NCBI GenBank assembly: GCA_029582265.1
Contig: CM055816.1
Coordinates: forward strand, 28,192,366 to 28,256,365
Direction of reading: 5' to 3'
Source of the DNA: Zoroaster sp. YZ-2022
Taxonomy: Eukaryota; Echinodermata; Asteroidea; Forcipulatida; Zoroasteridae
Length of the DNA: 64,000 nucleotides
Position 1 is the first letter of the stretch, and each line of letters begins with the position of its first letter. A program made the position numbers and the translations under genes. This document shows, piece by piece, positions 11,301 to 23,215 of the stretch. The notes below the pieces were generated by a model that worked only from the letters and a program-made list of their open reading frames with translations, did not search any database and was not told the DNA's origin.

Positions 11301-14300
11301 ATTGCATGCTCCCACCCCCCTAAAAAGGTCAGGTATATAGAAACATGCTACCCTGTAATCACATTAAGCCTAAAAAGTTCATGCACACGAGTGGTGAAGC
11401 CACGATCACCTTCACCAGTCTGATCTATTGTGTGCACGTGGACGTTATAATGAATAATTCATAAATCTCTAACAATATGAAAAATATGTGTATGTATGCA
11501 TTTATTTTATTTGAACCAATCACCGGAAGCAAAATGCAGGGCTCACACTCGTCATTATTTGAATAGGACTGGTGGTATCATAATGCATCATGATTTAACA
11601 TTTCTCTATCATACCCATTCAAATCGCTAGAGAAATATGAAGAAAAACATAGATCACAGAATGGACTGGTACTTGGGGCGTCGCCTCAGTCGCGTGCTAG
11701 GACACCGATTCCAAGCCCTGTTAAAATTCTGTTCAGATCGTGACGATATTGTCCTATTAAGTATCCACGATGTGTGGATATTTGTCCATGAGCCAGCTAA
11801 TTTTTCGGTACCATCTGGAGGGATTCATATGTGTTCTTGTTACGAAAATATACGAAAATTCCAAACAAATATGATAGACTTGGTGAAACGGTACCCGGTA
11901 GCTTAGTACTCATTTTTAAGCAATTTTGCTGTAAAAAAAATTAAATGCTAAGCCTCGTCCAATAAAACACTGTTAAGACTGATGCCTCAAAAGATCACAT
12001 GTTATTACACACAGTACAATAATTAAAGCTAAACAGCAACATAAAACAACAGTTGTACATGTTACGTCAATACAACGCACCAACAAAATAAGAATTACCG
12101 CAGAAAATACATCTTTAGGAAGCAAACTCCAAAGATTCCCAAGTTTCACCTCTCTTAGGAAATATTTGTTTTGGGTTTGTGTTTTGGAACTTAAAGCTAA
12201 GATTTAGGGTCAGTTTTCTTTGAGTTTATCGCATTAAATTGACAGCTAAACTCAGTGGCGTACCGGGGTCACGGGGGGAACGGGGGCTGGGGCCACGTGC
12301 CTGCCACCCAGCCGAGGTCTGTGCCCCCAGGTGCCCCTATTCAAAAGTTTGAAAATAGACACTCGTCACGCATTTTAAAAAGTCGTTAAATTACATAGTA
12401 TGATGATTATAAACTGCCCCCCTTGACCCCGCCCCCTTCCCGATCCGCCAATGGTTCGAGACGCAATTGCAATCGCGTGTTGAATTTGAATTTCAATAAC
12501 ATTCAATTACTAAATTAAAAGTCAAGGCCTTTGGACTTGAACTGGCTCATTACGTGGAAACACACGCAGTCAGCTTGTAAATAATATATGAGAGGTTTCA
12601 ACTCTTACTGAGAACAGACTATTGAATTTTAAGCGGTTTTTGTTCGCTATTGTTGTGCTTGTAACGAGTATTATCTCACGCAAAAAGACAATAAAACTAC
12701 CAAATATTAATATAAATAATTTGTCAACTAGAGATATGAAATTAATAAATTTGAAGTTTTGTGATGACAGGCTAATGTTATCTATAACAGTCCAAACAGT
12801 ACATGCACCTTTTATAAGCAGGGATGGATCCAGGGTAGCTGAAATGAAAATGAGACATCGTCCAGCAAAAAGGGGTGAAACTGCCTAAAAGAGGTCCACA
12901 TATATAAAGCATAGGGTAAATTAATTACAAGGTGATGAATGGACACTTGTCCTCTTTGCCTGCCTCCTTTATCCGCTATTCTTCCCCCTGGCTGCCCCGA
13001 TCTGCCAATGATACTTAGTATTAGTTTTCATGAAGCCATAAGCAAATGTATTTGTGTCTTTACGTGGTGTCTGATGAGAGAGTAAGGTTTAAAAGTGGCA
13101 GTGATTTAGAGAGACGACGAGAGGTATGGTATAAGTAGGATCCCTAGCTAACCTAGTACCCCTACACGACTCTGGACCTCTCCCGACTCCTCCGGAAGTC
13201 CGGAACCCCTAGATGCCCAGACTGACATTCCCAATTGAATATGTAGGATTTTGTTTATTTTCTCGTTGTTGTAATTTTTCGGTACCATCTGGAGGGACTA
13301 ATTCATATGTTTTCTTGTTACGAAAATATACGAACATTCCAAACAAATATGATAGACTTGGTGAAACGGTAGCTTTGTACTCGTTTTTAAGCAATTTTTG
13401 CTGTAAAATATTAAAAGCTAAGCCTCCTCCAATAAAACACTGTTACGACTGTTTGACGATTGCTACGAGACGTAGCCTCAACAGATCCCATGTTATTACA
13501 CGCATTACAATAAAGCTAAACAGCAACATAAAACAACCGTTGTACATGTTATGTCAATACAATGCACCAAATTACCGCAGAAAATACGTCTTTTGGAAGC
13601 AAACGCCAAAGTTTCACCCCTCTTAAAAAATATTTGTTTTGGGTTTGTGTTTTGGAACTTAAAGCTAAGATTCAGGGTCAGTTTTCTTTGAGTTTATCGC
13701 ATTACATTGACAGCTAAACTCAGTGGCGTACCGGGGGCATGGGGGAACGGGGGTACGGAGGGAACGGGGGGGGGGAACGTGGGAACGGGCCCCGTGCCTG
13801 CCCCCCAGCCGAGGTCTGTGCCCCCAGGTGCCCCTATTCAAAAGTTTGAAAATAGACACTCGTCACGCATTTTAAAAAGTCGTTAAATTACATATTATGA
13901 TGATTATAAACTGCCCCCCTTGACCCCGCCCCCTTCTCGATCTGTCAATGGTTTTGAGACGCAATTGCAATCGCGTGTTGAATTTGAATTTAAATAACAT
14001 TCAATTACTAACTTAAAAGTCAAGGCCTTTGGACTTGAACTGGCTCATTGAGTGGAAACACCCGCAGTCGGCTTGGAGATAATATATGAGATGTTTCAGC
14101 TCTTACTGAGAACAGACTAGTGAATTTTAAGCGGTTTTTGTTCGGTATTGTTGTGCTCGTAATGGTAATTATCTCACATAAAATGACAATAAAACTACCG
14201 AATATTATATCAATCATTTGTCAACTAGAGATATGAAATTATAAAATTTGAAGTTTTGTATTGACAGACTAATATTATCTTTAACAGTCCAAACAGTAAT

Positions 14301-14955
14301 AATAAAAGTGTAAGCAAACTCATCTAACTGAGGAATCAGCAACAATACAAAAGTGTGAAATGCAATAAAGTAAAATAATAAGAATTAAACAATAATCAGA
14401 AAGAAATTTAAATAATCCAGTCACTAATCTAAGTTCGTAACATCCAATATAAATCTGAGAAACAGAAGGAAAGTAACAAAAACAAATGAAATATCAATAA
14501 ATGTCAAAACAATGTTTCATGATTGGCAATTCTTTAAGTACAACTGTTACAACTGGTCATTGGAACTCGGTCAGACGTACTGACCCGTGAAAGTCTACTC
14601 ACATGTTTCAGAAAAAACAGATAAAAATAAAAATAAAATTACCAGGATCTCCAGGTTAACAATTAAGACTTAATTTTAGCTTTGAAGTCATGAACTGTAA
14701 GAAAGTCTTTTCTGTAGTAAAATCTATTTCTTTTCTGTTAGGATAATGCATTTGTTGATGCATAACTCCAGCCTATATGAAAGCTTCAGCAATAGTGAAA
14801 ATACATTCAGGTTGTTTATTATGTGAAATAAATTGTCTCATGAACTTTAAATGTGTTCCTGCCTATACCGTAGTTAATACAGTTAGTTGTGTGACAAATT
14901 TGATTATCTCAAAATGCAACTTGTGGGACATATTTTGGACAGTGTTGTATATTAC
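8328..14955. repeat. Tandem unit U2 (about 6.6 kb)
   Basis: Same module order as U1, but the block corresponding to 1959-3220 (SINE, MITE, first C-D) is missing. The join at about 9836 reads AAAAGATC then AGTACCCC. LINE remnant 9225-9835, (TTTTG)n 10365-10430, Penelope fragment 10935-11060, MITE half and hairpin near 11705-11784, VNTRs at 12264 and 13734, C-D at 12588, C-E at 14086. The open frame 13213-13626 (137 codons, longest in the window) lies in the internally duplicated stretch and is truncated in the other units. Confidence 0.8.
9225..9835 (-). pseudogene. LINE ORF2 C-terminal remnant and 3' UTR, U2 copy
   Basis: The minus-strand frame 9765-9499 covers the YIHNLL to SVHSYETRSSSNG region and continues through QAVSPTSFGQKLKSS, the usual last conserved patch before the stop. 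Compared with U1 it retains a FGQKL segment lost there. The upstream part ends at the U2 deletion junction (9836), so everything before that patch is gone. Confidence 0.7.
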
Positions 14956-15864
14956 ATTGCATCATTTATAAGTTTGGTTCAGGTTTGCGTGTTATGTAGG
15001 AGTGAGAATCGATTCCAATCGATGGTATATTTTAGGACTTGAAAATAATCTTCATGCATATTGAATAATATCAAACCACGTGAAATTAATAATCAGCAGC
15101 TCAACCTCGTCCTCATTGATGTGCGTTACAACCTTATTATATCCATACAATCATATTACCAAAACATTTTACTTAAAAACCCCTTACGTTTCACGTTTTT
15201 GATGTGTTAATGAACACTCATACCTCTAAAAAATCTTGTCAAGAAAACTCAGAACAGCTCTGAGGTCTGTTCAAAAAGAAAAAACTTTTCTAGTTTTATG
15301 TGTTACCTTGTCCAAAAATAAACACCTTTATAATTATACAAATACACGTGCATACACATGTGAGTATAATTATTCGAGCGAGGCCTCCAGTGTTCCCGGC
15401 CCGGTGTCTGGACTGGTTCTTGCCGCGCTGGCAGGGTTAGGAAACGCTGGTGTTCAATTTGAAATAAAGAACATTTTTGTTAACTAATTATGTATGCCAG
15501 CCATCAGCACCAGATCAAGAAATAAATTTGCAGAAAAGCGTATTTCTAATGACATGAGATCAACGTTTATTTCAACAAGAAATTAATTAACATTTAATTT
15601 ATTAATGCAAAAACAAAATTATTAAGAGGGATATCAAAATCAACAGATTTAATACATTTTCCACAGGGGGAGTTTCACAGACTGTAGACAGTGTACGTAA
15701 ACGGCTTCGGCGAAGCCGAACGAGGTCTCCGGGGTTCCTCTGTGCCCAGACTGACGCTTGCCGCGCTGGCAGGCTGAGAAAAACACTGGTGTTCAATTTG
15801 AAACGATATGTAACAATCAGCACCGGATCATCAGCAGAAAAATGATTATTTAGAAACATTTATT

Positions 15865-16260
15865 TCATGCCAACATCATTAAGAAATAAATTTACATTAT
15901 TTGTTCCAATTCATAACTATATTAAGACAGATGCAACAAAACTATAAGCTGTAAATTAATTAACATAAAATAAACAAAATAAAACAACTAAACAAAACAA
16001 ATTAAACAACGTAAACATGTAAGGAAAATGAGAAAGCAAAGCTTTTGTACTCTTATTACAAGACATATTACAAGATATATACAAGACAAAGACGAGTCAA
16101 GCAAAAACAGGAGTAAGACTGGATGTAGCTTTAGACTGGATGTAAAATCAGGTTATCTACATAGATTCTAAAATACTACTTTTAAGTTTTTGGCCAAAAG
16201 ATGTCGGGGAAACAGCTTGTCTTAAGTCTGTACAAAACACGACTCTGTAATAGGCTATTA
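15865..16260 (-). pseudogene. LINE remnant, truncated U3 copy
   Basis: The 3' UTR side and the last coding patch (KLxSS and QAVSPTSFGQ on the minus strand, around 16160-16250) match U2. Coding similarity then stops at the AATAGGCTATTAG junction, where other copies continue with TTTTGAGTGAG. The upstream sequence here is the TA-MITE region instead. Confidence 0.6.
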
Positions 16261-18495
16261 GTTTCTCAGTTTTAAAAGTATGAGATTTTCAAATAAAGGA
16301 TTTTCAAAATATACTGAACAGCAAAAGAAACGCAAGTCCGAGGACAGCAAAAGAAACGCAATTGTTGCAATTTCAACAGTCACTTTCAGCTCACAAATTG
16401 AAAGCATTTTTCATTAAATGAGTAATTAGAATCAAAATGGTTTGTCTTCTGTTTGAAAACTTGACTAGACCTCGGACTTGCGTTTTTTTTTTGCTGTCCT
16501 CGGACTTGCGTTTCTTTTGCTGTTCAGTATATCACCTTCACCAGTCTGATCCGTTGTGTGCGCGTGGATGCTACAATGAATAATTCATAAATCTCTTACA
16601 ATATGGAAAAAATGTGTATGTATGCATTTATTTTATTTGAACCAATCACCGTAAGCAACAAGCTGGGCTCAGCTCGTCATTATTTGAATAGGACTGGTGG
16701 TATCATAATGCATCATGCTTTAACATTTCTCTATCATACCCATTCAAATCGGTAGAGAAATATGAAGAAAAACATAGATCACAGAATGGACTGGTACATG
16801 GGGCGTCGCCTCAGTCGCGTGCTAGGACACCGATTCGATCCAAGCCCTGTTAAAATTCTGTTCAGATCGTGACGACATTGTCCTATTAAATATCCACGAT
16901 GTGTGGATATTTGTCCATGAGCCAGCTAATTTTTCGGTACCATCTGGAGGGATTCATATGTGTTCTTGTTACGAAAATATACGAAAATTCCAAACAAATA
17001 TGATAGACTTGGTGAAACGGTACCCGGTAGCTTAGTACTCATTTTTAAGCAATTTTGCTGTAAAAAAAATTAAATGCAAAGCCTCGTCCAATAAAACACT
17101 GTTAAGACTGATGCCTCAAAAGATCACATGTTATTACACACAGTACAATAATTAAAGCTAAACAGCAACATAAAACAACAGTTGTACATGTCACGTCAAT
17201 ACAACGCACCAACAAAATAAGAATTACCGCAGAAAATACATCTTTAGGAAGCAAACTCCAAAGATTCCCAAGTTTCACCTCTCTTAGGAAATATTTGTTT
17301 TGGGTTTGTGTTTTGGAACTTAAAGCTAAGATTTAGGGTCAGTTTTCTTTGAGTTTATCGCATTACATTGACAGCTAACTCAGTGGCGTACCGGGGTCAC
17401 GGGGGGAACGGGAGAACGGGGGCTGGGGCCACATGCCTGCCACCCAGCCGAGGTCTGTGCCCCCAGGTGCCCCTATTCAAAAGTTTGAAAATAGACACTC
17501 GTCACGCATTTTAAAAAGTCGTTAAATTACATATTATGATGATTATAAACTGCCCCCATTGACCCCGCCCCCTTCCCGATCCGCCAATGGTTCGAGACGC
17601 AATTGCAATCGCGTGTTGAATTTGAATTTCAATAACATTCAATTACTAAATTAAAAGTCAAGGCCTTTGGACTTGAACTGGCTCATTACGTGGAAACACA
17701 CGCAGTCAGCTTGTAAATAATATATGAGAGGTTTCAACTCTTACTGAGAACAGACTATTGAATTTTAAGCGGTTTTTGTTCGCTATTGTTGTGCTTGTAA
17801 CGAGTATTATCTCACGCAAAAAGACAATAAAACTACCAAATATTAATATAAATAATTTGTCAACTAGAGATATGAAATTAATAAATTTGAAGTTTTGTGA
17901 TGACAGGCTAATGTTATCTATAACAGTCCAAACAGTACATGCACCTTTTATAAGCAGGGATGGATCCAGGGTAGCTGAAATGAAAATGAGACATCGTCCA
18001 GCAAAAAGGGGTGAAACTGCCTAAAAGAGGTCCACATATATAAAGCATAGGGTAAATTAATTACAAGGTGATGAATGGACACTTGTCCTCTTTGCCTGCC
18101 TCCTTTATCCGCTATTCTTCCCCCTGGCTGCCCCGATCTGCCAATGATACTTAGTATTAGTTTTCATGAAGCCATAAGTAAATGTATTTGTGTCTTTACG
18201 TGGTGTCTGATGAGAGGGTAAGGTTTAAAAGTGGCAGTGATTTAGAGAGACGACGAGAGGTATGGTATAAGTAGGATCCCTAGCTAACCTAGTACCCCTA
18301 CACGACTCTGGACCTCTCCCGACTCCTCCGGAAGTCCGGAACCCCTAGATGCCCAGACTGACATTCCCAATTGAATATGTAGGATTTTGTTTATTTTCTC
18401 GTTGTTGTAATTTTTCGGTACCATTTCGAGGGACTAATTCATATGTTTTCTTGTTACGAAAATATACGAAAATTCCAAACAAATATGATAGACTT
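16219..18495. repeat. 2,277-bp segment duplicated in tandem within U3 (first copy)
   Basis: The sequence from GTCTTAAGTCTGTACAAAAC at 16219 starts again at 18496 with the same TA-flanked MITE and the same following words. The first copy contains the MITE half, VNTR (17393), C-D (17726) and the MPRLTFP-type stretch. The second copy lacks about 1 kb of this interior. At the 18,495 junction, GATAGACTTG leads into TCTTAAG. Both parent sequences share CTTG, so the join has short microhomology. Confidence 0.75.
16312..16529. mobile_element. 218-bp TA-flanked MITE (Tc1/mariner-like), copy 1
   Basis: Ends read TACTGAACAGCAAAAGAAAC and, inverted, GTTTCTTTTGCTGTTCAGTA, with TA on each side (16310-16311 and 16530-16531). 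A second nested inverted word, GTCCGAGGACAGCAAAAG, gives tandem terminal subrepeats at both ends. TA target duplication points to the Tc1/mariner group. There is no transposase. Confidence 0.85.
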
Positions 18496-18588
18496 GTCTT
18501 AAGTCTGTACAAAACACGACTCTGTAATAGGCTATTAGTTTCTCAGTTTTAAAAGTATGAGATTTTCAAATAAAGGATTTTCAAAATA

Positions 18589-18806
18589 TACTGAACAGCA
18601 AAAGAAACGCAAGTCCGAGGACAGCAAAAGAAACGCAATTGTTGCAATTTCAACAGTCACTTTCAGCTCACAAATTGAAAGCATTTTTCATTAAATGAGT
18701 AATTAGAATCAAAATGGTTTGTCTTCTGTTTGAAAACTTGACAAGACCTCGGACTTGCGTTTTTTTTTTGCTGTCCTCGGACTTGCGTTTCTTTTGCTGT
18801 TCAGTA
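18589..18806. mobile_element. 218-bp TA-flanked MITE, copy 2
   Basis: Nearly identical to the copy at 16312-16529, with the same flanks, so it was carried by the 2.28-kb duplication and did not insert independently. TA sites are 18587-18588 and 18807-18808. A visible difference is ACTTGACAAGACC against ACTTGACTAGACC in the first copy. Confidence 0.85.
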
Positions 18807-21061
18807 TATCACCTTCACCAGTCTGATCCGTTGTGTGCACGTGGATGCTACAATGAATAATTCATAAATCTCTAACAATATGGAAATAATGTGTATGTAT
18901 GCATTTATTTTATTTGAACCAATCACCGGAAGCAAAATGCTGGGCTCACACTCGTCATTATTTGAATAGGACTGGTGGTATCATAATGCATCATGATTTA
19001 ACATTTCTCTATGATACCCATTCAAATCGGTAGAGAAATATGAAGAAAAACATAGATCACAGAATGGACTGGTGCTTGGGGCGTCGCCTCAGTCGCGTGC
19101 TAGGACACCGATTCGATCCAAGCCCTGTTAAAATTCTGTTCAGATCGTGACGACATTGTCCCTTTAAATATCCACGATGTGTGGATATTTGTCCATGAGC
19201 CAGCTAATTTTTCGGTACCATCTGGAGGGACTAATTCAGATGTTTTCTTGTTACGAAAATATACGAAAATTCCTAACAAATTATGATAGACTTGGTGAAA
19301 CGGTAGCTTTGTACTCAATTTTTGCTGTAAAAAATTAAATGCTAAGCCTCGTCCAATAAAACACTGTTACGACTCCTTGACGATTGCTGCCAGACGTAGC
19401 CTCAACAGATCCCATGTTATTACACGCATTACAATAAAGCTAAACAGTAACATAAAACAACCGTTGTACATGTTATGTCAATACAATGCACCAAATTACC
19501 GTAGAAAATAAGTCTTTTGGAAGCAAACTCCAAAGTTTCACCTCTCTTAAAAAATATTTGTTTTGGGTTTGTGTTTTGGAACTTAAGGCTAAGTTTTAGG
19601 GTCAGTTTTCTTTGAGTTTATCGCATTACATTGACATCTAAACTCAGTGGCGTACCGGGGGCACGGGGGGAACGGAGGGAACTGGGGAACGGGGGCACGG
19701 GGGGAACGGGGCACGCGCCTGCCCACCAGCCGAGGTCTGTGCGCCCAGGTGCCCCTATTCAAAAGTTTGAAAATAGACACTCGTCACGCATTTTAAAAAG
19801 TCGTTAAATTACATAGTATGATGATTATAAACTGCCCCCTTGACCCCGCCCCCTTCTCGATCCACCAATGGTTTGAGACGCAATTGCAATCGCGTGTTGA
19901 ATTTGAATTTCAATAACATTCAATTACTAAATTAAAAGTCAAGGCATTTGGACTTGAACTGGCTCATTAAGTGGAAACACACGCAGTCGGCTTGTAAATA
20001 ATATATGAGAGCTGTCTGCTCTTACTGAGAACAGACTATTGAACTTTAAGCGGTTTTTGTTCGGTATTGTTGTGCTTGTAACGGTAATTATCTCAAACAA
20101 AACGACAATAAAATTACCGAATATTATATCAATCATTTGTCAACAAGAGATATGAAATCAATAAATTCGAAGCCTTGATGACAGGACAATTTAGTTTTTC
20201 ATTACGTTTTTCCGCCCGTTGTCGGCTCGTATTATATGAGAGGTTTCAGCTGTTACTGAGAACAGACTATTGAATTTTAAGCGGTTTTTGTTCGGTATTG
20301 TTGTGCTTGTAACGGTTATTATCTCACACAAAATGACAATAAAACTACCGAATGTTATATCAATTATTTGTCACCGGGAGATATGAAATTATTAAATTTG
20401 AAGTTTTGTGATGACAGACTAATATTATCTTTAACAGTCCAAACAGTAATAAAAAAAAGTGTAAGCAAACTGATCTAACTGAGGAATCAGCAACAATACA
20501 AAAGTGTGAAATGCAATAAAGTAAAATAATAAGAATTAAACAATAATCAGAAAGAAATTTAAATAATCCAGTCACTATTCTAAGTTCATAACATCCAATA
20601 TAAATCAGAGAAACAGAAGGAAAGTAACAAATACAAATAAAATATAAATAAATATCAAAACAATTTTCATGATTGGCAATTCTTTAAGTACAACTGTTAC
20701 AACTGGTCATTGGAACTCGGTCAGACTTACTGACCCGTGAAAGTCTACTCACATGTTTCAGAAAAAACAGATAAAAATAATAAAATTTACCAGGATCGCC
20801 AAGTTAACAATTAAGACTTAACTTTAGCTTTGAACTCATGAACTGTAAGAAAGTCTTTTCTGTAGTAAAATATATTTATTTTCTGTTAGGATAATGCATT
20901 TAGGTAAAACTTGTAGCTTTGCATGGTGAGGATGATAAGTAAGACTAAATTGCGGTGACACCATGTGGAATCTCAATTGAGTAGTAATTAGTTCTGAAAA
21001 GAACTGGAGGTACAACTCGACGTTTCGATCAGTATGCTCTGATCGTCCTCAGTATGCTCTG

Positions 21062-21318
21062 ATCGACCGAGCACACGGCCGCAGAGGAGATGTCGAGAAG
21101 TCCGCCATCGTCAAGTACTCGCACATCAAGGACCACCAAATCGACTGTCAGGCAGCCCAACTCATCACACCCATCGACACATGGCACCCCAGACGCATCA
21201 GAGAGGCCATCGAGATCGTCAAACTGTGCCACAGGACATCGGCTTCTACATCAGCGACATTTGGCGACCACTACTACGGACTGAAGGATCTTCTATATCC
21301 AAAGTCCATAACCCACCC
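21062..21318 (+). pseudogene. GIY-YIG C-terminal remnant of a Penelope-like protein, frameshifted
   Basis: Frame 1 (codons from 21077) shows VEKSAIVKYSHIKDHQID, then WHPRRIREAIEI near 21180-21220. This is the histidine and REAIEI pattern that ends the GIY-YIG domain of Penelope-like elements. The conserved continuation, QDIGFYISDIWRPLL, is in a different frame after about 21235, so one indel separates the two. The reverse transcriptase domain and the GIY-YIG start are absent. This remnant cannot encode an active enzyme. Confidence 0.75.
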
Positions 21319-21547
21319 CAGACTGAGGGATCTCCTATATCCTAAGTCAACCACCCTCCACCCCCTGTGCTTGTTAACAACTGATTCAGTTCAGTGAGCA
21401 CACACTCCTCTCCCCCAACCCCTAGGATCCTAGTCTCAACAGTTCCCGCCTGCGCGCCTCAACGAACTAATCCTCCAGCATCCATTCATGGGATGATCCT
21501 CCAGCAGTCTACTTAAGCAGCAGCATTTTCCAGAGTCCGGCTTTCTC

Positions 21548-21581
21548 CTGAGGACGATCAGAGCATACTGATCGAAACGTC
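21548..21581 (+). ncRNA. Hammerhead-ribozyme-like motif in the Penelope arm
   Basis: CTGAGGA (21548-21554) fits the CUGANGA core. GATCAG (21556-21561) pairs with CTGATC (21568-21573) as helix II, and GAAACGTC follows (21574-21581), matching the GAAAC...GUC part with a minimal helix III. One extra C at 21555 separates core and helix, so activity is uncertain. Hammerhead motifs in Penelope-like terminal repeats are published. The left arm carries the same motif inverted. Confidence 0.5.
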
Positions 21582-22269
21582 GAGTTGTACCTCCAGTTCT
21601 TTTCAGAACTAATTACTACTCAATTGAGATTCCACATGGTGTCACCGCAATTTAGTCTTACTGATAATGCATTTGTTGATGCATAACTGCAGCCTATATA
21701 TATGAAAGCTTCAGCAATAGTGAAAATACGTTCAGGTTGTTTATTATGTGAAATAAATTGTCTCATGAACTTTAAATGTGTTCCTGCCTATAGTTAATAC
21801 AGTTAGTTGTGTGACAAATTTGATTATCTCAAAATGCAACTTGAGGGACATATTTTGGACAGTGCTGTACATGTACATAATAAACATTCCTTTAATTAAC
21901 AGTATATAATGGTTGATGCTTTAAACAAATTTATATAAAAATAAAATCATCTAGCTTGTACAATTCGTTTGTGTCCTTTTTGCTTTTAATTATCTTTCAT
22001 CTAGCCACCCCCCATATAATTATACATTACTGTGTGACCATGAATTTAGGGTATGGTTCTGCTTTAAAATAGTTTGTTGTGAAAGTAGGCATCGGTATAT
22101 AAAACATACAAATGTTGCTGACTGAAAATTTATTATGGACCAACCCTTGCGCTAGTACCTTTGATTTGCCGACTGAAAATTGATGTATAATTTACTTATG
22201 TTTAACTATTGACTTTTATGATGATGTATTTATACCTTTTGTTTTTGTTTAATATGTGAAGAGTATCGC

Positions 22270-22541
22270 TACGGTGTTTACATTTTTTGCTAATCAACCT
22301 TGTTTACATGGTTGTGTATGCAGGGTTTTTCTTGTTGTCAGAATATCGTCTTTGCCTAGCATATTCTGACCAGGGCCAGTCAGCCTTTTTACAATCATTG
22401 TTCCTTGTAATTTTAGATTGCATTGTTCTTACCATGTATTTTGTTTTCTTGTTTACACTGATGTGTCACTGCGCCATGAGCGTCTCTTCTGACGGATACC
22501 GGTGCATTACAAATGTTCATTATTATTATTATTATTATTGA
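22270..22541 (+). mobile_element. Probable LINE 3' tail ending in (TTA)n
   Basis: About 270 bp of T-rich sequence ends in a run of TTA/ATT triplets, the usual tail of CR1/L2-type LINEs. The 84-codon open frame over it (22287-22541) runs into the triplets and is probably chance. The copy at 48435-48705 has a longer triplet run. No coding similarity is visible, so this call rests on the tail alone. Confidence 0.4.
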
Positions 22542-22714
22542 GAACAATTATTGGGGTGACGCACACCATACCCCTGCCCCTGCTCGCTACGGACCTGGGC
22601 GGTGAGGACGAGTGAACCCTGTAGGCCTGAGCAATCTTTTTTGCATTAATTTATATTATTTTATAAATACAATTTTACAAAGGTTCTTCTGTACTTAATT
22701 CACCGCCAAATTCG

Positions 22715-22800
22715 AGTGGCATGGTAGTCTTGTGGTTTAGAATGCTCACCTTCCAAGTAGGTAGTTGGAATCGAGACTAGGTTTAGGTTGTAAATATTTG
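22715..22800 (+). mobile_element. tRNA-like SINE head
   Basis: GAGTGGCATGGTAG resembles an A-box region. GCTCACCTTCCAAGTAGG is a tRNA anticodon-arm-like word, and TTGGAATCGAGACTAGG (TTGGGATCGAGACTAGG at 48.9 kb) is a weak B box. Copies are at 48858-48935, 51820-51905 and 54210-54295. The order of the words suits a tRNA-derived SINE. I could not fold a full cloverleaf. Confidence 0.5.
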
Positions 22801-23093
22801 TAACAGGATTAGCAACATTTTTTATTAACTACAACACTAATTCAGAAACAAAACCTTTCCGTAAATCAATAATGTATGTGCTGTGGAGGACTTTTTTAAA
22901 GGAATATAAATCCCAAATTTCATGTTTAGTACCGTATGCATGCTAGCTGCCAACCAGTCTGGTTGCCGCTTTTGTATAATTGGTTTTTCTAGTAAATAAT
23001 GGATTTACATTTATTTTAGTCTTATATATTAATTAGTCGAAATTTAGTGACATACGGCTCTTCATACGAGAAAAAAACTGCAATGGTGAACAA

Positions 23094-23215
23094 TTCTAGT
23101 GCGACGCGACAGCGCTTCTAGTGCGACGCGACAACACTTCTAGTGCGACGCGACAACACTTCTAATGCAACGCGACAGCACTTCTAGTGCGACGCGTGAA
23201 TCCTAATGCGACGCT
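23094..23215. repeat. CpG-rich satellite, seed array
   Basis: Five to six units of CACTTCTAGTGCGACGCGAC end with GCGACGCGTGAATCCTAATG. This is the smallest array of the satellite that expands after 49 kb. The left flank (GAGAAAAAAACTGCAATGGTGAA) is the same as in the larger arrays. Confidence 0.85.

Larger units (their letters stand above)
20902..21662 (+). mobile_element. Penelope-like element insertion with inverted arms
   Basis: The insertion lies in tail E of U3 between two copies of GATAATGCATTT (20890-20901 and 21663-21674). Uninterrupted units have one copy there, so this is a 12-bp target duplication. Arms of about 114 bp (20938-21051 and 21549-21662) are inverted copies of one another and appear identical by eye. 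The interior encodes the end of a GIY-YIG-type Penelope protein. Long, variable target duplications and inverted extra terminal pieces are known for Penelope-like elements. The copy is heavily 5'-truncated. Confidence 0.8.
14956..21890. repeat. Tandem unit U3, rearranged
   Basis: U3 starts like U2, but the part between the LINE remnant and the MITE half is deleted. A 2,277-bp stretch starting at 16219 is duplicated from 18496, and a Penelope-like insertion interrupts tail E at 20902-21662. Module C occurs three times (17726, a truncated copy at 20008, and 20233), the last two forming a local ~225-bp duplication. The (TTTTG)n tract, minisatellite and Penelope pLTR fragment of other units are absent. 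Confidence 0.75.

Noticed and set aside
13213..13626. Longest open frame (137 codons, starts MPRLTFPIEYVGF)
   Set aside because: The related copies at about 6575, 18349 and 29321 stop early or change frame, and the frame crosses a module junction. No domain is recognisable.
22725..22800. Genuine tRNA gene
   Set aside because: The B-box-like part is poor and no acceptor-stem pairing was found; the sequence is repeated with SINE-like flanks.
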